From Dunaliella salina (lineage: Eukaryota > Chlorophyta > Chlorophyceae > Chlamydomonadales > Dunaliellaceae), in assembly GCA_002284615.2 (NCBI GenBank), contig MU069593.1:141812-173470 (forward strand): a stretch of DNA of 31,659 bases. The letters are read 5' to 3'. The translations under genes were made by a program, and so were the position numbers. The notes under the pieces were generated by a model. That model was not told where the DNA came from. It saw only the letters and a program-made list of their open reading frames with translations, and did not search any database. Of the stretch, positions 11,201 to 17,914 are shown piece after piece (position 1 is the stretch's first letter; each line of letters opens with the position of its first letter).

Positions 11201-12003
11201 CGCCTGCCAGGGTTTGGGATCTGGAGAGCAGGACGTGCAAGGCAACGCTGTCCGGACACAGCAGAGATGTGACCAGCATTGTTGTCAGCTCTGATGCCCG
11301 CACCTGCGTGTCTGGCTCCTGGGATATGACGCTCAGGTGCGCCCCCATTTATCTGCCTTGGTGACTGTCTTTGTTGATGCAGCACCCTCGGTGGTGACTG
11401 CTGGTCTTGGAGGGGAAATAATCCTCGGGATTTTAGTGGTGCTTCCACGTCCTGTACGCGAAAGACCAAAAACCATATGCTGACGGTACAGGGTGTCGTG
11501 CATTCCTAAATCTATGGTCATGCTAAGAATGCGGGCATGCATTCCCTGTGCGTGCTCAAGTTGTGAAGCCGGTGATGAGAAGGCTGATTCCATGGCCTGC
11601 CTGCATAGCTTCTCAGCGTGCTTGTTCGTACTTGCTGGTTTCATACGTCTGCAGCAATCCCGCTAGGTTTTTTCATTGTTGTCATGAATTCTGCTGCTAC
11701 CTCTGACTCTTTTCACTTCATGGGGAGCAACAGCTGACAAAGCTGTGTGTGTTGGTGGCTGCTCACCTGCATCACCAGAGCATGCACATCACCAACAGGA
11801 GTCCTTCATCTTTTGGCCCTGACTGGAATAAACTGCATCTCTTCCGTTTTGTGTTGCTGCTGCTGCCCATCTGCCAGGGTTTGGGACCTGGAGAGCAGGA
11901 CGTGCAAGGCAACGCTGGCTGGACACAGCAGTGTTGTGGAATGCATTGCTGTCAGCCCAGATGCCCGCATCTGTGTGTCTGGCTCTGACGATGAAACGCT
12001 CAG
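469..12003 (+). CDS. Partial spliced gene: WD40-repeat receptor, NACHT-WD40-like
   Basis: The exons at 469-605, 1092-1167 and then twelve 126-nt exons from 3388 to 12003 join without a frame break. The linker exon ends in phase 1 and all later junctions are phase 2, so the last codon of one repeat (AG|G, Arg, or AA|G, Lys in the first) is completed by the first base of the next exon. The product is a linker followed by 13 WD40 repeats of about 42 residues, expected to fold as beta-propellers used for ligand or partner binding. The 5' exons lie outside the window. No terminal exon is recognised after 12003, where a transposon interrupts the intron. The linker plus near-identical repeats resemble STAND/NLR proteins of the NACHT-WD40 type. 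WD40 identity is certain; the NACHT link is inferred because no NACHT domain is in view. TEP1-like or simple WD40 scaffold proteins are alternatives. Confidence 0.65.
606..1091 (+). other. Intron between linker exon and first half-blade
   Basis: This intron has a GT donor at 606-607 and an AG acceptor at 1090-1091. It is phase 1, unlike the phase-2 introns of the array, so it splits the first WD40 repeat internally at its Gly-His. No other feature is seen inside. Confidence 0.55.
1092..1167 (+). CDS. Second half of the first WD40 blade
   Basis: A 76-nt exon reads GHDDNVTSVAVS followed by AGAIVSGSEDNEV and ends in AG before the donor GTATGC, phase 2. Joined to the linker exon it completes a WD40 repeat (TLKGHDDNV ... 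SGSEDNEVR). It is diverged from the twelve array exons: it has Ala-Gly-Ala-Ile where they have Asp-Ala-Arg-Thr/Ile-Cys. It is therefore an older blade outside the recent amplification. Its phase-2 end matches the first array exon. Confidence 0.7.
1168..3387 (+). other. Long intron before the WD40 array
   Basis: A 2.2-kb stretch between the half-blade and the first array exon. It contains the CA and GCAAGT microsatellites. The last 130-150 bases are homologous to the pre-exon part of the repeated unit. No exon with matching phase could be identified inside, though a diverged one could be missed. Confidence 0.5.
2256..2330. repeat. CA microsatellite followed by GCAAGT hexamer repeat
   Basis: A CA run at 2256-2292 is followed directly by five copies of GCAAGT (2295-2324) and a variant GCATGT. 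A minus-strand open frame through it is produced by the repeat. Confidence 0.97.
3388..3513 (+). CDS. WD40 array exon 1
   Basis: 126 nt, phase 2-2, encoding VWDLESGTCK...SGSDDETLK. Variable residues: 17-19 SRD, 21-22 TS, 37 D, 39 E. It is the only array exon ending in AA (Lys42 instead of Arg42), with donor GTACGC. Confidence 0.93.
4055..4180 (+). CDS. WD40 array exon 2
   Basis: 126 nt, phase 2-2. Variable residues: 17-19 CDA, 21-22 TS, 37 R, 39 E. Thr replaces Ala at residue 14. Donor GTGCGC. Confidence 0.93.
4718..4843 (+). CDS. WD40 array exon 3
   Basis: 126 nt, phase 2-2. Variable residues: 17-19 TDS, 21-22 TS, 37 C, 39 K. Also Ile23 and Gly30. The intron before it shares a CCATGTACAACAGCAAGGCA segment only with the intron before exon 11. 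Confidence 0.93.
5383..5508 (+). CDS. WD40 array exon 4
   Basis: 126 nt, phase 2-2. Variable residues: 17-19 SSV, 21-22 EC, 37 D, 39 K; Arg7 instead of Gly7. It differs from exon 12 at only four bases, one of them changing Lys39 to Glu. An ambiguous base (n) lies upstream in the intron at 5307. Confidence 0.93.
6051..6176 (+). CDS. WD40 array exon 5
   Basis: 126 nt, phase 2-2. Variable residues: 17-19 NDS, 21-22 QC, 37 F, 39 K. The structural His16 of the GH motif is Tyr, and Ile41 replaces Leu, so this is the most diverged blade of the array. Confidence 0.93.
6721..6846 (+). CDS. WD40 array exon 6
   Basis: 126 nt, phase 2-2. Variable residues: 17-19 GDI, 21-22 LC, 37 C, 39 R. The intron that follows carries the 1.2-kb minisatellite insertion. 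Confidence 0.93.
7285..8010. repeat. Minisatellite with 103-bp and 68-bp units
   Basis: The marker GGA(C/T)ACTCTG starts at 7363, 7466, 7569, 7672, 7740, 7808 and 7911, giving spacings of 103, 103, 103, 68, 68 and 103. The two unit sizes differ by one subunit of about 35 bp built on GGAATTGTGTGGTGCTTTCA-like sequence, so this is a higher-order repeat. Confidence 0.95.
8103..8159 (+). repeat. Dispersed 3'-end-like tail with TGTAA motifs (copy 1)
   Basis: It runs from AGCAGCC through a TATGG...CTGAAGGCTTA core to CCCATTGTAAACTTGTAACC, and is matched by 24980-25033. TGTAA is the usual polyadenylation signal of volvocine and related green algae, so this may be the 3' end of a transcript or retrocopy inserted in the intron. 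Confidence 0.6.
8525..8650 (+). CDS. WD40 array exon 7
   Basis: 126 nt, phase 2-2. Variable residues: 17-19 SAH, 21-22 NR, 37 N, 39 K. Ala25 replaces the usual Val and Gly30 replaces Arg. Confidence 0.93.
9183..9308 (+). CDS. WD40 array exon 8
   Basis: 126 nt, phase 2-2. Variable residues: 17-19 SDS, 21-22 TS, 37 Y, 39 K; Asn26-Pro27 and Gly30. Confidence 0.93.
9867..9992 (+). CDS. WD40 array exon 9
   Basis: 126 nt, phase 2-2. Variable residues: 17-19 SNW, 21-22 CT, 37 L, 39 N; Met8 and Thr24. Confidence 0.93.
10542..10667 (+). CDS. WD40 array exon 10
   Basis: 126 nt, phase 2-2. Variable residues: 17-19 SNA, 21-22 TS, 37 C, 39 K. Confidence 0.93.
11211..11336 (+). CDS. WD40 array exon 11
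   Basis: 126 nt, phase 2-2. Variable residues: 17-19 SRD, 21-22 TS, 37 W, 39 M; Arg7, Ser14, Ile23 and Val24. Confidence 0.93.
11878..12003 (+). CDS. WD40 array exon 12
   Basis: 126 nt, phase 2-2. Variable residues: 17-19 SSV, 21-22 EC, 37 D, 39 E; Arg7. It is almost a copy of exon 4. Donor GTACGC is followed within ten bases by the hAT-like insertion. No later exon is found, so the true 3' end of the gene is either beyond the transposon in diverged sequence or lost. Confidence 0.93.
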
Positions 12004-12058
12004 GTACGCCCCAATCAGTGTTGTTCAGCCCGCGCGGCGCCCGCAGAAAATAAATTAA

Positions 12059-12089
12059 TTTTGAGCTGGCCCGAAGGGCCAGCTCAAAA
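12059..12089. repeat. 14-bp perfect inverted repeat (hairpin)
   Basis: Arms 12059-12072 and 12076-12089 around a GAA loop, centred on GAGCTGGCCC/GGGCCAGCTC. It lies about 45 bp inside the transposon end. Subterminal hairpins are common in hAT-type elements; a function here is inferred. Confidence 0.9.
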
Positions 12090-12110
12090 AGGTTTTGGGC
12101 TAACCGAAAT

Positions 12111-12133
12111 TTGCAGGGGCGCAGCCCCTGCAA
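12111..12133. repeat. 10-bp perfect inverted repeat (hairpin)
   Basis: Arms TTGCAGGGGC (12111-12120) and GCCCCTGCAA (12124-12133) around a GCA loop, just inside the first hairpin of the transposon. Confidence 0.9.
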
Positions 12134-12180
12134 GTTGCGGGCAGGCTAAAATATTTTAAAATAGCTTTGGGCAAGTAGTC

Positions 12181-12378
12181 ATGGGTAGAGGCAAGAACAA
12201 CCACGGCTCTCGAGGGGCGCTCACCAGGGGGAGAGGGAGGGGATTGGGGAGAGGGGAGGGGGGGAGCAAGAGGAGCAGCAGCAACAGCTGCAGCAGCAGC
12301 CAACCCTCACAGAGCTCTGTATACAGAGTGCTGCTGCTGTTTGTCCATGCATGCAAGCCTGTCTGTCGCAGACTCTGA
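12181..12378 (+). CDS. Arg/Gly/Ser-rich short ORF inside the hAT-like element
   Basis: A 65-codon frame beginning MGRGKNNHGSRG with RGRG and poly-Ser stretches. It could be the start of a relict transposase reading frame: the same frame opens again after 12390 as a Pro/Glu-rich segment around 12496 (KRPNPDSEVAEP...). An intron or deletion between them is possible. No domain is recognised. Confidence 0.3.
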   Translation: MGRGKNNHGSRGALTRGRGRGLGRGEGGSKRSSSNSCSSSQPSQSSVYRVLLLFVHACKPVCRRL

Positions 12379-12679
12379 CCCCGGATTACTCCCCGTGCCG
12401 CAGTCGCTCGTGCTCGTGGCACCAAGAGGCCTAACCCTGACAGTGAGGTTGCCGAACCAGCAAACGTCAGCAGCGCTGCGGAAGGGGGGGAACCGATGCA
12501 GGTCGATGGGGCCCCTGAGCCTCACGAAAGGGCACTCCCAGAGCCACAGGCTCGCCCAAGCTCACCTGCCCCCCCCAGCCTGCACTGCCTGCACAACCTA
12601 CACAGTCTGCACACTCAGAGACAGCTCCCACAGGGCCCCCTGAGCCACAGCCAGCCCCTTCACAGCTGCACAAAATTGT

Positions 12680-12997
12680 ATGGTCTCTTCTGCTGGGTGC
12701 ATGGTGCTCAACAAGCTGCACAAAAGGGTCAGCGAAATTGAGGTTGGAAGGCTACAAGATGGTGTTGTTGATGATGATGATGATGATGATAATGATGATA
12801 TTCCTAATGGTGACGTGCCATGGCTGGAGGATGCAGAAGGCAGTGGAGATGAGGAAGGTGCATCAATGTTTGCTCCCGAGTCGGGCAGTGGGGCAGCACT
12901 GCAAGTTGAACTTGAAGCCTCTTTTTTGGATGATATTAAATTCAAATGTAACATACTTTGCTGGCTTTCCCTTCTCATGGATCCCCCTTGGTTTTGA
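12680..12997 (+). CDS. Acidic short ORF inside the hAT-like element
   Basis: A 105-codon frame with a GAT-repeat-encoded Asp run, an Asp/Glu/Gly-rich middle and no recognisable domain. It is in a different frame from the upstream Pro-rich segment, so if both belonged to one protein a splice or frameshift lies between. It may be transposase N-terminal filler or a captured host fragment. Confidence 0.3.
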   Translation: MVSSAGCMVLNKLHKRVSEIEVGRLQDGVVDDDDDDDNDDIPNGDVPWLEDAEGSGDEEGASMFAPESGSGAALQVELEASFLDDIKFKCNILCWLSLLMDPPWF

Positions 12998-13164
12998 AAC
13001 CCCAAAGGCATTAAAAATTTAACACTCACTCACTGCGCCTGGGGCGAAGCGGGAAATTTTTTAAAGGTGAAACCGCAACTATTTTGGGACACCTTTAGGG
13101 CAACCCGCACATACAATTGAAAGCCTTGCGGGGTACCCGAAACTCTCAAAAAGGTACAGCACTG

Positions 13165-13490
13165 GCCCCAATTCATCTGCCTTGGTGGCTGCCTTTGCTG
13201 ATGCAGCACTTTGGTGGTGACTGCTGGAGGTCTTCAAAGGGAAAAAAGCCTTTTGGATTAGCAATGGTGCTTCCGCATCCTGTACAAGTAAGAACAACAA
13301 CCCTCTGCTGGCGGAGCAGGGTGTCGTGCATTCCTTGATCTGTGGTACGCATCTGCTCCTGCGTTCCTCGTGTGTGCTCGAATTGTGATGCCGGTGATGA
13401 GAGGGCTTTTGCAATGGCCTGCCTGCATAGCTTCTCAGTGTGCTGCAGGTTTGTTTTGGCTGGATTCCGTGTTACTGCAGCAATCTTGCT
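13165..13490 (+). repeat. Residual thirteenth WD40-array intron unit
   Basis: After the transposon the array intron resumes (GCCCCAATTCATCTGCCTTGG) and follows the other units through the CGGAGCAGGGTGTCGTGCATTCC block to CTGCAGCAATCTTGCTCG, then homology stops about 215 bp short of where an exon would be. It marks the right edge of the amplification. Confidence 0.85.
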
Positions 13491-14277
13491 CGTTGCATTT
13501 TCTAGGGTTTAGGGTTTAATCTTTATGAGATTTGCCATGCCTTCGTTCTCTTTCATTTGATAGTTAGCTACCTGTCTATCCCAAATGACTCAGCTTCGCC
13601 AAAAGGTGATGAGCGTCATTGAGTGTGGTTTGCTTGTTTGGGTCAATACGAAATGAGTCTGCCAATGTGTTTTTTTTGTCATATCCCTTCATTTTGGAGG
13701 CAAGTTCTTGAAGTCGCTATAGGAGCTCCAATTCCAATGCAACTTCTTTCATGTTTGGTTCTCGCCCTGGTGCCCTGGCCCATTTGGTGCATCCCATGCC
13801 CTTAGATGTGACCTCATGGTTGAGTGAAAGATAGCCCTGCTGCGTTGATGGAGCAGGGGAGGTCATGCGCAAACAAGAAAACAAAATCCGTAGGCATTTT
13901 AAAACTCCCCACACCAGCAAAGGAAAGGGGCCACATTGGTGCAATGACCACAAGGTGCACAAAACAAAGGCCTTCACCTCGAAATTTGGACTGAGAAAAG
14001 TATGGCATGCAGAGAAAAAAGATAGGAAGATAGAAATCTGTAGATAGATCCAGCAACAAACAAGAGAAAGCAATATGACAGCTGAATGTTTTAGGCCTTC
14101 AACAGCAAGCAGAGTCAGCTCGGTCAGCCTTCCCACCAGGGAAAGCCATGCTGAGCAGCTTACTGCTGAGCACGAGTGCAACCCTACCCGGCTTACACCA
14201 TTCTACCAGCATTCCACGCACGCTCCTCCCCACAGGGCCAACTACGTTCTTTGAGCTTCTGTTAGCTTGTTCCCTAC

Positions 14278-14278
<1 letters not shown>

Positions 14279-14309
<31 letters not shown>
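14279..14309. repeat. GCT trinucleotide repeat
   Basis: A run of GCT interrupted once by TCT. It reads as poly-Gln on the minus strand and poly-Leu/Cys on the plus strand. Confidence 0.9.
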
Positions 14310-14310
<1 letters not shown>

Positions 14311-14780
14311 TACTGCTGTTCGCTGCTGCCGCTTGGGTACCCAAACCCAACCCTTCCCAGAGCTTCACAGTTCAGTGCTGGCGCAAGGGTTCAGCTGCTG
14401 CGTGGACACGGTACAGTCCGTGCAGGTGTTGCCCAGGGAGATACCTCGTGCAGGGCTTTGGGATTGTGAGCTAAGCACAGTTTGTTTTCTGTGGTATTCA
14501 AGAAGCTAGGCCAGCAAGGTTCGTCCCGCACAATCCCTGCCCTTGGAGTGTGGTAAGGGATCCTCACCCGTTGCCACTTTTAGTGATCAAGGGAGGTTCT
14601 GCTGGTATGGCATTTGTGCCAAACCAAGGATTTTGTCAGGATTGCCAGGTAATCCGGACAAACACCTCTTGTAACTTCAGCCTCTGAATCGCCGCAGATT
14701 CTAACATCCAAGTTCGCCAAGCAGCTCTGCACATGAAACCTGTATGTCAGAAAATGGGTTTACTGCAGCTTGGCTGTTGG

Positions 14781-14834
14781 GAAGTAGGTGAACTCAACTG
14801 CTGGTGGGGAAGTAGGTGAACTCAACTGCTGGGG
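14781..14834. repeat. 28-bp direct tandem duplication
   Basis: GAAGTAGGTGAACTCAACTG begins at 14781 and again at 14809, followed in both copies by CTGG. Confidence 0.9.
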
Positions 14835-15299
14835 AGACTCCTGTCTGCCTACCATACTACTGCGTGATCACTTCGCGCCCCTTATGAAAAAACAAACTTA
14901 CAATCCTGCATCAACCTCCCCTTGGATCTCAACTTTTTGGCAATCCTGCACATTCCCGCTGGGGCAAAAAAAAAAAACAACCTCTGCTAGCATACTTTTT
15001 TTTGCTCACCTGCTCTGCTTCATGCGCCTTCTCCTGGCCTGCTCATCTGGGGTTGGCTCTTCCCGCCAAGCCTCCTGGCCAGCGAGAGGGTGTGCATGTG
15101 CACTTCCATGATTCTCCCTCCGGCAGCAACAGTGGGGGCTAAAGGCAGGATTACAGGGGTCACAAGGATTTGGCTATAGACTGAGACTCCAGCTGATAAG
15201 CCACAGGCAAGGACAGGGTTAAGGGCAGTGCAGAGTCCCCGAGGTGAAATTCTTGAGTCCTGCTCTTTCCATTTACCTTTTGTTAAAAGTTTGCATTCA

Positions 15300-17330
15300 C
15301 AAAAATCAGAGTATGCCAGACCACTCTTCTGGCCTCAGATCACACAAAATGGGCCCACAGCTCCACCCTGAGGCATTTTTTACTCCACATTTTTTATTGT
15401 AACTTGCATACACTGTGCTTAAAAAGAGGTCATTTGACCTTTTTGGCACCTTTGTTTGGGTTGTCTCTGGAGGGATTGGCTGGAATTCTGTACTTCATCA
15501 AACAAGGCGTCTTAACACCATTTCTTCTGCAATAGGATTCTTTTGTAACAAAGGCTCCAAATATCCAATAATTGCCCAGTTCTGTTCAGTAACTGTCACA
15601 GATTGGAGTTATGGTTTGCGTGGCAGCAACAAAACGTGTGTGCCCCTTTTGGGGCAGTTTAACTCTAATGTCTACATCTGGTGTTATGCATTACGTGTTC
15701 TCATGTTATTTTGACCATGAGCAGTGCCTGGCCAGATTAGAGAAAAGCCACATCACTGAAATAGCAAAGGGGAGGCGGACATCCGCATGCCCTTGTGCTT
15801 GGTAAACGTTTGTATATCTGATGCAAGACCTGCTTGATTTGAGCTTGGGACAGTGAGTAGTCAATATTGGTTGCAGGCTTGCTTGGCTCACTCTCAGCGG
15901 CGGCAACAGCCTCCCTTACAGCCTTCAGGGAAGCTCACCTATCAACTGGTTGTGTGTGCTTCTGGTTTTCAATGCCTCTGCTATGCTTTCATAAATTTTT
16001 TGGCCTGTTGCATTGAATGCAACTCTGCTCACCACTTGCAGCAATTGAGTTACTTTGCTGACCCCTGCGCGTGATGCAGGAAGTGGGACATTACCACTGG
16101 TGAGCAATTGGCATGTTTCAGGAGGGACAGTGAGGAGGGTGCACAGCTTCAAGCTCTGGCTGACAGCTGGAGGTTCGGCTGCAATTTGACTGCTGCTGCT
16201 GGTGATGGTGCAGCTGGCAATGACGTGGTATGGGTGGGCTGTTGCAACGAGCAGCAAAGCATCCGCTGGAGGATAGCTGAGGCTGGCAGATCAAGCATTG
16301 CTAATCCAGCAATTGCTTACCTTATGCCACCCATTTGCATAGGCCATGGGCCTTTCTACAATAAGAGCAGCCACAGGGTAAGCTTTTTTGATGCAGTTTG
16401 CGACCAACTCATCTGCTACCAGCTGGCAGTCTAGAAATAACCGCAACAAGAAGAGCTTGTCTGTGTGGCACTTCATGATTTTGAGGTTACCAACCATGCC
16501 ATTACAAGACAAGTTAACATAATGAGGATCTACATCGTCGCACAGAAGTGTACAAGGCTGCTCACATGAGGAGAACAGTTCAGTAAAAGTATGGTCTTGC
16601 TCCTAGGCAGTCACTTCCTTCTTTACAGCACAAGAATTGATGTGCACCTGGGCACCATGTCCATTGTTATTGTGTGGTAATATTGTGTGGGCAGGGCGGT
16701 CATGCAGTGCTCATGTGGGCAGTGGCATGCGGGGAGGGGCTCCTAACCATTTCCTGGCTGTCTATGCCTACGAAAGTCCCAAGCCACATGGAAGTATGAA
16801 CCATAGCTAGTAATGTAATAAGATGTAGGGATATCCCTGTTTGTAATGAGATGCCCCAGTAGCAGCCTTTCCAGCTAGTTGTTTATGATCAGACATCCCT
16901 GTTTATAGTGAGATGCCTAACAGCCTTTTTTTGGTGCTGGAACTGTACTTCCCCTTCCTTTGGGTTCTTCCAATGGTCAGCCCACAGAATACTTGCCAGC
17001 TTTGAACAATACTGGTAAGAACCATGCTTAGTGTCCCACTTGGGGGGGGGGGGTCCTTTTGTCCACTTCTAGTTTTTTCCAGCATCAATTTGAAACACAA
17101 AATCTGTTTAAGCTGCTCGCCGTGCCGCCGGGAAGTGTACTGACAGGAGGAGTAGTTGCTGCTGTGAAAGCCGCACCTCCTGCCTGATTGTTGTTATTGA
17201 AGGCTGTAATCTTTGCTCCTGGGACTGCTGCTGCTGCTGCACTTGGTGTTGTTGCTGCAAGGGGTTCTTAAAAGGATTTTGGAAGACAGAAAGATGTGCC
17301 AATTGCTGTGCGAGGTCCATAGGTTTACAA
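15300..17330 (-). pseudogene. Decayed unrecognised protein-coding region
   Basis: Several minus-strand pieces in changing frames have the composition of real protein. In minus-strand order: a Gln-rich start MDLAQQLAHLSVFQNPFK (17320-17108); a 59-codon piece with KWDTKHGSYQYCSKLA (17068-16892); a 103-residue piece with DVDPHYVNLSCNG and LRLFLDCQLVADELVA (16602-16291); a piece with QKIYESIAEALKTRSTHNQL (to 15925); its apparent continuation AVREAVAAAESEPSKPATN (15922-15737) after a 2-nt frame slip; and DVDIRVKLPQKGHTRFVAATQ (about 15690-15600). One slip is clear at 15922-15930, where the protein reads on only if two bases are ignored. Some breaks could be introns, since AAG|GTAAGC at 16322 is a good donor, but I could not join all pieces in frame. 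No family recognised; a transposon ORF or a dead gene are both possible. Confidence 0.45.
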
Positions 17331-17445
17331 GCTGGCCGGATCCTGCTGCTTGGAGCTGAGATTTCGCTTCATAATTTCCTCTTGCAACACAAAAACGAGC
17401 TTCAAAACATTATATGTAAGGTAAGATTATGTTCACTTGTAAATC

Positions 17446-17590
17446 TTGTAAGGTAAGGTTACATCGCTATATCCGCCTGCAAGGGCAGCTGGGCAGAAAT
17501 GCGGACCAGCCTAGCTGAAATTAAAAGCAAGGCTCGAAATGTGGAAACAAAGTCACGCTCTGAGTCCAGAAGTGTTAACTGCTGAAAGAG
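17446..17590 (-). mobile_element. SINE-like element sharing a tail with the one at 19.5 kb
   Basis: The plus-strand segment CTTGTAAGGTAAGGTTACAT at 17446-17465 matches the tail of the element at 19505-19637 (CGTAAGGTAAAGGTACAT). A box-B-like TTTCGAGCCT is read on the minus strand near 17530-17540. The head differs from the other element and no clear A box is seen. Confidence 0.35.
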
Positions 17591-17914
17591 ACGTACACAC
17601 GGTCACACTGCATGAACAGGCATGTGAAGTCAAGCACATAAATTCATCCAGGTTGCAGCGACAGCTTCTACGGAGTACACTCTTGTGATACCACGTACCA
17701 CACATGATGTGCAAGAAGATAAGAGAACTGCACAACACTGAGAAATGGTCCAAGAGGCCATGCCGGGAACGTTCATGATATGCATCAGTTCTCAGCATCC
17801 ACTTCATAGATGCATTGCAATGCTTAAGAAAGGTAACTTCAGGTACAGTCTGGTACGTGCACATGCCGGCATGAGACATGATGTACACACTATGTATGTT
17901 AGTAACGTTGCTTG

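Larger units (their letters stand above)
12016..13164. mobile_element. Non-autonomous hAT-like DNA transposon, 1149 bp, with 8-bp TSD
   Basis: The octamer GCCCCAAT occurs at 12008-12015 and again at 13165-13172, and the WD40-array intron reads continuously across once the element is removed (compare ...GCCCCCATTCATCTGCC in other units). The element begins CAGTGTTGTTC and its other end, read on the minus strand, begins CAGTGCTGTAC: 9 of the first 11 bases match. An 8-bp TSD with CAGTG-type imperfect terminal repeats is characteristic of the hAT superfamily. Perfect hairpins lie just inside the left end. Internal sequence encodes only low-complexity frames and no transposase catalytic region, so it is probably a deletion derivative mobilised in trans. 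Confidence 0.8.
3240..13490 (+). repeat. Tandem array of exon+intron units, one WD40 blade each
   Basis: Exon starts at 3388, 4055, 4718, 5383, 6051, 6721, 8525, 9183, 9867, 10542, 11211 and 11878 give a period of 658-684 bp, except where an insertion stretches one unit to 1804 bp. Introns are as alike as exons: all share blocks such as a CTGACGGAGCAGGGTGTCGT stretch, the TTCACTTCATGGGGAGCAAC stretch and a TGCTGCTGCTGCCCATCTGCCAG-type acceptor. The array therefore grew by duplication of genomic units, not of cDNA. A thirteenth unit begins after 12003, is split by a transposon, resumes at 13165 and stops near 13490 before any exon. Confidence 0.95.
13491..15300. other. No gene recognised
   Basis: The stretch starts with a short telomere-like TAGGGTTTAGGGTTTAA (13504-13520), contains a GCT repeat near 14.3 kb and a 28-bp direct duplication at 14781-14834. 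Open frames exist on both strands but none has convincing composition or splice borders. It may hold the diverged 3' part of the WD40 gene, but nothing shows it. Confidence 0.4.

Noticed and set aside
13865..14047. Short Lys-rich plus-strand frame (MRKQENKIRRHFK...) as a small protein gene.
   Set aside because: No splice context or homology recognised, and the opposite strand is equally open, so coding cannot be supported.
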